NCBI GenBank assembly: GCA_003512175.1
Contig: DOSP01000012.1
Span: 1 to 11,014 of the forward strand
Length of the DNA stretch: 11,014 nucleotides
Source of the DNA: Candidatus Kerfeldbacteria bacterium
Lineage (GTDB): Bacteria > Patescibacteriota > Patescibacteriia > UBA9570
Direction of reading: 5' to 3'
Shown: positions 6,172 to 11,014 of the stretch, piece by piece
How the letters are laid out: each line of letters starts with the position of its first letter
How positions within the stretch are numbered: position 1 is the first letter of the stretch
The notes under the pieces: generated by a model
What the model was told of the DNA's origin: nothing
The model's database searches: none
The model's input: only the letters and a program-made list of their open reading frames with translations
Made by a program: the position numbers and the translations under genes

Positions 6172-6714
6172 TTAGGCACCGGCCGCTTGTTTACCTTGTT
6201 TGCGGATAATGACTTCATCACTGTATTTAATTCCCTTCCCTTTATATGGTTCTGGTTTACGTACCTTGCGAATTTCAGCGGCAAATTGACCAACCAATTG
6301 CTTATCATGGGAAGATAACGTCAGAACATTTTTTTCCTGCACAATCTTTACGCCATCTGGAATATCCATGTGCACCGGATGGGAATACCCAGCTTTAATT
6401 TGCAACTTTTTGCCCTGCACTTCAAAGCCGTAACCGACTCCATTAATTTCTAGCTGTTTACTAAACATTTCGGTCACCCCTTTGATCATATTGCGTACCA
6501 GTGCGCCAGTGGTACCCCATAACGCTCGTTGAAATTTTTCGTCGGGTTTGCGCACCGAAATATGTACACCATCTGCTTCAACCGTAGTGGTCACAACCGG
6601 GTGCGTGGTCAGGTGCAGTTCCCCTTGCGGCCCTTTTACTACGATGTCCAGACCAGACACGGTGACGGTGACACCGGCTGGGATTGCAATAGGTTTGTTG
6701 GCTTTACGTGACAT
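6172..6714 (-). CDS. rplF: 50S ribosomal protein uL6
   Basis: uL6 has two similar domains and sits near the factor-binding site of the large subunit. The 180-residue product has the family length. The first domain begins KPIAIPAGVTVTVSG with VVKGPQGEL, and the second holds the strongly conserved PEPYKGKGIKYSDE motif (about 154-167) that contacts 23S rRNA. The C-terminus is a short Lys/Gly/Ala tail. It follows rpsH by 5 bases. No Shine-Dalgarno motif is visible. Confidence 0.98.
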   Translation of the reverse strand: MSRKANKPIAIPAGVTVTVSGLDIVVKGPQGELHLTTHPVVTTTVEADGVHISVRKPDEKFQRALWGTTGALVRNMIKGVTEMFSKQLEINGVGYGFEVQGKKLQIKAGYSHPVHMDIPDGVKIVQEKNVLTLSSHDKQLVGQFAAEIRKVRKPEPYKGKGIKYSDEVIIRKQGKQAAGA

Positions 6715-6719
6715 AGGCG

Positions 6720-7112
6720 TTAATAAATTTCACAAATCACTTCTCCACCCAAGTTTTTCTTGCGCGCATCTTTATTCGTCATCAAACCGTGAGACGTAGA
6801 GATGATAGCAATACCGAAATTGTTCTGAACATATGGGAGTACTTTCTTTTGAGCATAGACGCGACGGCCTGGTTTACTCACACGATTGATGGCACGAATC
6901 GCCGATGTGCCATCTGGTAAATAACGTAACGTCAACTGCATCACCGGCCGGCCGTCCGCCTGCAATTTCTCCACACCGGAGATATAGTTTTTCTGCTGGA
7001 GAATCAAGGCCAATTTGTGCTTCAGTTTCGAAAACGGAACCACGACAGTCGGTTTATGTACCGCTTGGGCGTTTCGGATACGGGTGAGCATGTCTGCAAT
7101 TGGGTCGGTCAT
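6720..7112 (-). CDS. rpsH: 30S ribosomal protein uS8
   Basis: uS8 binds the central domain of 16S rRNA, and in E. coli it also represses its own operon. The 130-residue product starts MTDPIADMLTRIRNA, the usual beginning, and ends with GIAIISTSHGLMTNKDAR and LGGEVICEIY, which form the conserved C-terminal RNA-binding part. It follows rpsN by 26 bases, one of the longer gaps in this operon; I see neither a hairpin nor a frame in that gap. Self-repression cannot be judged from this sequence. Confidence 0.97.
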   Translation of the reverse strand: MTDPIADMLTRIRNAQAVHKPTVVVPFSKLKHKLALILQQKNYISGVEKLQADGRPVMQLTLRYLPDGTSAIRAINRVSKPGRRVYAQKKVLPYVQNNFGIAIISTSHGLMTNKDARKKNLGGEVICEIY

Positions 7113-7138
7113 GGGAGTGTATTACTTAATGAGTTTAC

Positions 7139-7324
7139 TTACCAACTAGCGCGTTTAATGCCCGGGATCGCGCCTTGTTCAGCGAGTTCCCGGAAACAAA
7201 TCCGGCACATGTTAAAATCACGCATAAAACCATGGCGTCGGCCACAGCGCCAGCACCGATTCACTTTGCGAGTGGAGAATTTTGGTTTGCGACGCGCGTT
7301 GACTTCTTGGGAGGTTTTAGCCAT
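7139..7324 (-). CDS. rpsN: 30S ribosomal protein uS14, zinc-binding (type Z)
   Basis: This is the short, zinc-containing form of uS14, placed in the head of the 30S subunit. The 61-residue product has the four cysteines Cys24-x2-Cys27 and Cys40-x2-Cys43, with the typical RCxxCGRxHGFMRDFNMCRICFRELA arrangement and the C-terminal GIKRASW. The length of 61 and the intact CxxC pairs separate it from the longer zinc-free form. It follows rplE by 4 bases. The gene is also called rpsZ in some annotations. Confidence 0.97.
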   Translation of the reverse strand: MAKTSQEVNARRKPKFSTRKVNRCWRCGRRHGFMRDFNMCRICFRELAEQGAIPGIKRASW

Positions 7325-7328
7325 AGCA

Positions 7329-7871
7329 TTATTTCTTAAAAGGGATACCTAATAATTCAAACAACCGGAAACCCTGCTCGCGCGTTTTGGCATTAGTGGT
7401 GCAGGCAACTTCTAACCCATGAATGACATCAATATTGTCAGCTTTAATTTCTGGAAACACGAGATGCTCTTTAAAACCAATATTCAGGTTGCCGGCAGCA
7501 TCTACGGCGGTACGCTTAATGCCTTGGAAATCACGCACCCGCGGTAAGGTGACATTAATCAGTTTATCCAAGAATTCATACATGCGTTTTCCTCGTAATG
7601 TCACCATCACACCGACTATTGTCCCTTGCCGTAACTTGAAATTGGAAATAGATTTACGCGCTTTGGTGGCAACTGGTTTTTGTCCGGAAATACGCTGCAA
7701 GGTACTGGTCACGGCATCAATTATTTTCTTGTCACCCATGGCTTTGCCCACGCCAACATTCACGGTCAGCTTGAGCAGTTTCGGCGCAGCCAAACGATTC
7801 TTGATGCTGAATTCAGTCATCAACTTTGGTAAAATTTCCTTAGTATAGCGTTGTTCTAGGCGTGGTGTCAT
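7329..7871 (-). CDS. rplE: 50S ribosomal protein uL5
   Basis: uL5 binds 5S rRNA and contacts the peptidyl-tRNA in the central protuberance. The 180-residue product has the normal length. Recognisable parts are LTVNVGVGKA near residue 36, ISGQKPVATKARKSISNFK (about 69-87) and the MYEFLDKLINVTLPRVRDF segment. The ATG overlaps the rplX TGA by 4 bases (ATGA), suggesting translational coupling. A weak GAAG precedes the start by 5 bases. Confidence 0.98.
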   Translation of the reverse strand: MTPRLEQRYTKEILPKLMTEFSIKNRLAAPKLLKLTVNVGVGKAMGDKKIIDAVTSTLQRISGQKPVATKARKSISNFKLRQGTIVGVMVTLRGKRMYEFLDKLINVTLPRVRDFQGIKRTAVDAAGNLNIGFKEHLVFPEIKADNIDVIHGLEVACTTNAKTREQGFRLFELLGIPFKK

Positions 7872-8179
7872 AAGACTTCTTTACATTTACGGCAGACGCG
7901 TTGTTTCTTGCCATCGGCTAATACTTGAAAGCCAACGCGGGTAATTTTATTACATTTTGGGCAGACCAACTGTACCTTGGCAATGGCGAGCGGTGCTGAG
8001 AACTCTAAACGTTGCCCTTTTTCACCACGTTTAGTTGGTTTAATATGCTTTTTCAAGACATTCAAGCCCTCCACCACTACTTGTTGATCTTGGGGTAATA
8101 CCTGCATGACCTTGCCGGTTTTGCTGGAATCTTTACCTATCATGACCTTAACCATGTCGCCTTTTTTAATCTTGATCAT
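7868..8179 (-). CDS. rplX: 50S ribosomal protein uL24, with zinc ribbon
   Basis: uL24 starts 50S assembly by binding the 5' region of 23S rRNA. The 103-residue product has the N-terminal KOW motif (KKGDMVKVMIGKDSSKTGKV, 5-24) and VVVEGLNVLKKHIKP. The C-terminal part carries Cys73-x2-Cys76 and Cys96-x2-Cys99, a zinc-ribbon pattern found in the C+ form of bacterial uL24. The ATG overlaps the rplN TGA by 4 bases and its own TGA overlaps the rplE ATG in the same way, so rplN, rplX and rplE form a coupled run. Confidence 0.97.
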   Translation of the reverse strand: MIKIKKGDMVKVMIGKDSSKTGKVMQVLPQDQQVVVEGLNVLKKHIKPTKRGEKGQRLEFSAPLAIAKVQLVCPKCNKITRVGFQVLADGKKQRVCRKCKEVL

Positions 8180-8547
8180 AAAACTTCTGGAGCTAATGAA
8201 GCAATTTTGGTAAACCCTTTCAACTTAATCTCGCGCGGGATTGGTCCAAAGATACGGGTACCAATTGGTTCTTTGGATTTCTTATCAATCATCACACAGG
8301 CGTTATCATCAAACCGGATATAGCTACCATCTTTGCGACGAAGTTCTTTGCGGGTACGCACCACTACCGCATGAGCCACTGTCCCCTTCTTCATTTGGGT
8401 ATGCGGCTGAGCTTCTTTAATGGCTACGGTAATCACATCGCCAATATGAGCATAGCGTTTTTGGTAACCACCACGTACTAGAATACAGCTGACGATTTTA
8501 GCACCACTATTATCTGCCACCGTGAGATAGGAACGGAGTTGAATCAT
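8176..8547 (-). CDS. rplN: 50S ribosomal protein uL14
   Basis: uL14 lies at the subunit interface, where the silencing factor RsfS can bind. The 123-residue product is one residue over the usual 122. It begins MIQLRSYLTVADNSGAK, the standard start, and has HIGDVITVAIKEA, VVRTRKELRRKDGSYIRFDDNA and the C-terminal IGTRIFGPIPREI and KIASLAPEVL. The ATG overlaps the rpsQ TGA by 4 bases. The call is secure. Confidence 0.98.
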   Translation of the reverse strand: MIQLRSYLTVADNSGAKIVSCILVRGGYQKRYAHIGDVITVAIKEAQPHTQMKKGTVAHAVVVRTRKELRRKDGSYIRFDDNACVMIDKKSKEPIGTRIFGPIPREIKLKGFTKIASLAPEVL

Positions 8548-8786
8548 ACAGTTTCTTTATAAATCACTCGCCACTTTTTATTCTTGCTGATTGGCCGACA
8601 CTCCACAAACTCAACCACATCACCGACTTTGTATTGCTGCTTTTCATCATGTACTTGAAACTTACGACTCACGGTATAGCGCTTCTTGTAGATGGGATGG
8701 AACCGTAATCGATTCACCCGCACCACAATCGTCTTGGTTTGAGCGGCTGATACAACTTCCCCTTGGAAGTGACGTTTAGTGTTCAT
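8544..8786 (-). CDS. rpsQ: 30S ribosomal protein uS17
   Basis: uS17 is an early 16S rRNA-binding protein with an OB fold. From the ATG at 8786 the product has 80 residues: MNTKRHFQGEVVSAAQTKTIVV, then RFHPIYKKRY, DEKQQYKVGDVVEFVECRPISKNK, as expected. Three in-frame ATGs exist at 8816, 8801 and 8786. I chose the last because about seven residues before GxVVS is usual for the family and it leaves 7 bases after the rpmC stop. The 8801 start would overlap the rpmC stop by 8 bases and is also possible; the 8816 start would overlap by 23. None has a Shine-Dalgarno motif. Confidence 0.95.
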   Translation of the reverse strand: MNTKRHFQGEVVSAAQTKTIVVRVNRLRFHPIYKKRYTVSRKFQVHDEKQQYKVGDVVEFVECRPISKNKKWRVIYKETV

Positions 8787-8793
8787 GGTTGAT

Positions 8794-8988
8794 TTAGTCA
8801 TGGCGGTTTGAATCATTTAACACGGTTAGAATACGGGCAATGTCACGACGTAACTGTTTTACTTTGCTGATCTGTTTCTCCTGATTACTGATGACTTTCA
8901 TATGAGTATTCGCTAAATCTGCTTTCAGCTCTCGAAGCTGTGTCTGTAGTTCAGCTACTGGTTTATCGCGTAATTCTTTCATCTTCAT
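8794..8988 (-). CDS. rpmC: 50S ribosomal protein uL29
   Basis: uL29 is a small helical protein at the polypeptide exit of the large subunit, close to where signal recognition particle and trigger factor bind. The 64-residue product begins MKMKELRDKPVAELQTQLRE and ends with VKQLRRDIARILTVL, the usual two-helix hairpin. Met3 could be an alternative start. Its ATG overlaps the rplP TGA by 4 bases. Length is normal for the family (about 60-70). Confidence 0.95.
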   Translation of the reverse strand: MKMKELRDKPVAELQTQLRELKADLANTHMKVISNQEKQISKVKQLRRDIARILTVLNDSNRHD

Positions 8989-9392
8989 AGGTGTTTCAAC
9001 AATTTGGTTTTCACCGGTAATTTATGAGCGGCTAACCGTAAGGCTTCTTTTGCATCAGTATCGGAAACGCCACCAATTTCGAACAGCACCGTGCCTGGTT
9101 TCACTTCTGCAATGAAATGATCCACTGCGCCTTTACCGCCACCCATCCGAATTTCGCCACCTTTTAAGGTCACTGGCCGATGCGGGAAAATACGAATCCA
9201 AATTTTACCACCGCGTTGCACAAATCGCGTCATAGCTCGCCGAGCAGATTCAATTTGCCGAGCTGTAATCCAAGCCCCTTCCAAGGCTTTCAGACCATAG
9301 TCACCAAAGCTCAGGGTTGTTTTCTGAGTGGCTTGGCCGCGGACTTGAGCGCGATGCCATTTGCGATGTTTAATTTTGCGTGGAGTCATCAT
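8985..9392 (-). CDS. rplP: 50S ribosomal protein uL16
   Basis: uL16 helps form the A-site region and the assembly of the central protuberance. The 135-residue product shows the typical start MTPRKIKHRKWHR, the segment ITARQIESARRAMTR, and the loop IRMGGGKGAVD (81-91), whose arginine is hydroxylated in E. coli. Two ATGs lie next to each other (9392 and 9389); the second gives the usual start MTPRK. It follows rpsC by 5 bases and overlaps rpmC by 4. Confidence 0.97.
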   Translation of the reverse strand: MMTPRKIKHRKWHRAQVRGQATQKTTLSFGDYGLKALEGAWITARQIESARRAMTRFVQRGGKIWIRIFPHRPVTLKGGEIRMGGGKGAVDHFIAEVKPGTVLFEIGGVSDTDAKEALRLAAHKLPVKTKLLKHL

Positions 9393-9397
9393 AACCG

Positions 9398-10150
9398 TTA
9401 TTTGTGTTTCACCACAGTTCGTTTAGATCGACCAGCGACGCGCTTTCCTTTTTCTGGATGATGGTCACGCACTGGTTTTTTCGGTTGAACTTCTTCTTTC
9501 GGCAGCTCTTTACCGAACACTTGACCACGATAAATCCAGACTTTTACGCCAATGGTGCCATAAATGGTTTTAGCGACACCTCGGGAATAATCAATATCAG
9601 CGCGTAAGGTGTGCGTTGGGACAGAACCTTGACTGAGGGTTTCTACCCGAGCAATTTCTGCGCCATTTAAGCGGCCAGACACAATGATTTTCACACCCTT
9701 GGCGCCACCTTGCATGACCTGTTCAATGGCACGCTTCATCGCCCGGCGGAATGGGATACGTTTTTCTAGTTGGAAGACAATGCCTTGCATGATGAGCTCG
9801 GCATCAATATCCGGGTTGCGGACTTCTTCAATTTCAATGAAAATTTTCATTTTTTCAGAGCCAAAAAATTGTCGTTTGATTTGGCGCTTCAATTCTTCCA
9901 CACCCGCACCACTGCGACCAATAATCACACCGGGCTTAGAAGTACGAATATGAATATTCATCTGATCATTGGCCCGCCGAATTTCTACGCGTGACACACC
10001 ACCATCACGTAATTTTGTGCGAATGTATTTACGCACCCGGATGTCTTGCTGCAGAATTTTGGCAAAATCCCGTTTGGGCGCAAACCAGCGTGACAAGTGC
10101 GTTGTCGTTGTATTCAGCCGGATAATTTTTGGATTTACTTTCTTACCCAT
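9398..10150 (-). CDS. rpsC: 30S ribosomal protein uS3
   Basis: uS3 forms part of the mRNA entry channel and its helicase activity. The 250-residue product begins MGKKVNPKIIRL (family: MGQKxNPxxxRLG), has a KH type II domain with the motif GVIIGRSGAG (74-83), and a C-terminal domain with LEKRIPFRRAMKRAIEQ (128-144), which includes the conserved basic residues of the entry channel. After about residue 211 there is a tail rich in Lys, Arg and Pro (to 250), longer than in E. coli (233 residues). It follows rplV by 4 bases. Confidence 0.98.
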   Translation of the reverse strand: MGKKVNPKIIRLNTTTTHLSRWFAPKRDFAKILQQDIRVRKYIRTKLRDGGVSRVEIRRANDQMNIHIRTSKPGVIIGRSGAGVEELKRQIKRQFFGSEKMKIFIEIEEVRNPDIDAELIMQGIVFQLEKRIPFRRAMKRAIEQVMQGGAKGVKIIVSGRLNGAEIARVETLSQGSVPTHTLRADIDYSRGVAKTIYGTIGVKVWIYRGQVFGKELPKEEVQPKKPVRDHHPEKGKRVAGRSKRTVVKHK

Positions 10151-10154
10151 ATCG

Positions 10155-10499
10155 TTATTTTTTCTTAGGTTGATCCGTTAATACCAACACCACATGCGAT
10201 GATCGTTTCCGAATGGGAGTAGCCCGACCCATAGCGCGAGGTTGCCAGCGTTTGAGGGTAAGGCCATCACCTACCGTAATTGATTTAATCGATAACTGTG
10301 ATTTATTCACCTTATGTTGCTGCTCGGCATTCGACACCGCTGAGCGCAATAACTTCAATAATGGCAGAGCGGAAGCTTTATTCATAAACTGGAGCTGGTG
10401 TTCAGCTTGTACCACAGACAGACCACGCACGAGGTTCACGGCGAGGCGAACTTTGCGAGGAGCGATGCGGAGTTGGCGTAGTTGGGCTTTGACTTCCAT
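10155..10499 (-). CDS. rplV: 50S ribosomal protein uL22
   Basis: uL22 lines the nascent-peptide tunnel with a long beta hairpin. The 114-residue product has RIAPRKVRLAVNLVRG (11-26), AVSNAEQQHKV (54-64) and the hairpin region LTLKRWQPRAMGRATPIRKR (80-99), the part where macrolide-resistance changes occur in other bacteria. The tail is PKKK. The ATG lies one base after a TAA that closes the 14-codon continuation of the rpsS frame. Confidence 0.97.
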   Translation of the reverse strand: MEVKAQLRQLRIAPRKVRLAVNLVRGLSVVQAEHQLQFMNKASALPLLKLLRSAVSNAEQQHKVNKSQLSIKSITVGDGLTLKRWQPRAMGRATPIRKRSSHVVLVLTDQPKKK

Positions 10500-10500
10500 A

Positions 10501-10545
10501 TTATTTCTTCACCGGTGCAGTGCTTACCGCCTGGGCTTTCGACTT
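10501..10545 (-). other. in-frame continuation of rpsS after its UAA (possible lost C-terminal tail)
   Basis: After the rpsS TAA (10548-10546) the same frame reads KSKAQAVSTAPVKK and stops at a second TAA (10503-10501), one base before the rplV ATG. The Lys/Ala-rich sequence resembles the charged Ala-rich tail just before the stop (KEQEQAAAAV), and the longer frame would close the unusual 46-base gap to rplV. It may be a tail cut off by a point mutation, a base error in the assembly, or a readthrough product. Confidence 0.35.
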
Positions 10546-10842
10546 TTAGACAGCAGCTGCGGCTTGCTCTTGTTCTTTTTGCATCTTGCCACCATGTTTC
10601 ACAAATTTACGAGTCGGAGAAAATTCACCTAAGCGATGCCCCACCATATTCTCATTCACGAACACATCAATAAAATTACGACCGTTATGGACATTAAAGT
10701 GTAATCCAACCATATCGGGAGTAATGGTTGAAGCTCGTGACCAGGTTTTAATTGGCGCTTTACTGTTACTGGCAACAGCCTTCTGCACTTTCTTGAGCAA
10801 ACTGTCGAGTACAAATACGCCTTTTTTTAGACTGCGTCCCAT
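10546..10842 (-). CDS. rpsS: 30S ribosomal protein uS19
   Basis: uS19 is a head protein of the 30S subunit near the A and P sites. The 98-residue product starts MGRSLKKGVFVLDSLLKK and has IKTWSRASTITPDMVG (31-46), NVHNGRNFIDVFV (50-62) and GHRLGEFSPTRKF (68-80). The tail from residue 84 is charged and then Ala-rich. It begins 4 bases after rplB and has a GAGG 8 bases before the ATG. A further 46 bases separate it from rplV, and its frame continues through that gap. Confidence 0.97.
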   Translation of the reverse strand: MGRSLKKGVFVLDSLLKKVQKAVASNSKAPIKTWSRASTITPDMVGLHFNVHNGRNFIDVFVNENMVGHRLGEFSPTRKFVKHGGKMQKEQEQAAAAV

Positions 10843-10846
10843 ATAA

Positions 10847-11014
10847 TTAACCTCGTCGACGTTTAATAATAAAACGGCTGGATGCTTTGGACGGAGTACG
10901 TGTTTTCACACCCAAGGCTGGCCGCCCTTGTGGCGTCTTCGGATGCTTCAAACCAATTGGCTGATTACCTTCACCACCACCGTGTGGGTGGTCAACCGGG
11001 TTCATGGCAACACC
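10847..11014 (-). CDS. rplB: 50S ribosomal protein uL2, C-terminal part (runs off the right edge)
   Basis: The last 55 codons of uL2 are present. They begin in frame at the edge with GVAMNPVDHPHGGGEG, the best conserved stretch of the protein, which lies close to the peptidyl-transferase centre and contains the histidine at E. coli position 229. The end IIKRRRG before TAA is typical. The gene is cut only by the window border. Its place directly before rpsS is the standard S10-operon order, so rpsJ, rplC, rplD and rplW probably lie to the right. Confidence 0.97.
   Translation of the reverse strand, partial: GVAMNPVDHPHGGGEGNQPIGLKHPKTPQGRPALGVKTRTPSKASSRFIIKRRRG
10851..10854 (-). promoter_or_regulatory. 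Shine-Dalgarno-like GAGG for rpsS
   Basis: On the minus strand GAGG ends 8 bases before the rpsS ATG, within the last codons of rplB. It is the best ribosome-binding motif seen at any start in this window; most other starts have none. Confidence 0.35.

Noticed and set aside
7113..7138. 26-base gap between rpsN and rpsH as a regulatory element or lost tail
   Set aside because: The rpsN frame gives no tail-like sequence, there is no hairpin of note, and the length is ordinary.
8176..8547. UGA read as glycine, as in some candidate phyla
   Set aside because: UGA ends rplP, rpsQ, rplN, rplX, adk and the DUF192 gene at the right family lengths, and no in-frame UGA is needed inside any gene.
9398..9517. 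Extended basic tail of uS3 as a fused extra domain
   Set aside because: Lys/Pro/Arg-rich, low-complexity tails are common in bacterial uS3, and no domain motif is visible.

Overview
The window is a ribosomal-protein operon of the S10-spc type with a secretion, metabolism and envelope tail. Every recognised gene lies on the minus strand, so it is read from right to left. The order is the C-terminal end of rplB, then rpsS, rplV, rpsC, rplP, rpmC, rpsQ, rplN, rplX, rplE, rpsN (zinc type), rpsH, rplF, rplR, rpsE, rplO, secY, adk, map, ruvX, a MraY/WecA-type membrane sugar-phosphate transferase, a DUF192 lipoprotein and rplU. Genes are packed with gaps of 4 to 46 bases or overlaps of 4 to 26 bases. 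No RNA gene, mobile element, CRISPR array or gene-free stretch longer than 50 bases is visible.

The organism is a bacterium with medium base composition (roughly half G+C by eye) and a standard stop-codon set. UGA is the stop of several genes in ATGA overlaps, which argues against lineages that read UGA as glycine. There is no rpmD (uL30) between rpsE and rplO, where only 13 bases remain. That loss is a known trait of the Candidate Phyla Radiation (Patescibacteria), though some other groups also lack rpmD. The transferase resembles candidate-phyla homologues as I remember them. I infer a Patescibacteria-like bacterium and do not assign a phylum.

Layout: positions 4878-11014 hold ribosomal proteins of both subunits. 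Positions 3619-4893 encode the SecY translocon channel. Positions 2236-3614 encode adenylate kinase and methionine aminopeptidase, usual partners at the end of the spc operon. Where infA, rpmJ and the alpha-operon genes commonly follow, this window has ruvX, the GT4 transferase, the DUF192 lipoprotein and rplU (408-2225 and 68-382). The first 75 bases carry the end of a possible plus-strand frame with markedly C-ending codons, convergent with rplU.

The main points for a second look are these. (1) The rpsS frame runs on for 14 sense codons past its UAA and stops one base before the rplV ATG. (2) All four genes after map have a TANNNT hexamer exactly 9 or 10 bases before their ATG, which suggests internal promoters with almost leaderless transcripts; rplU also has a good -35 box. 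(3) The adenylate kinase lid has only part of its zinc site. (4) Shine-Dalgarno motifs are weak or absent almost everywhere. Nothing here looks like a wholly new system; this is core machinery with unusual details.
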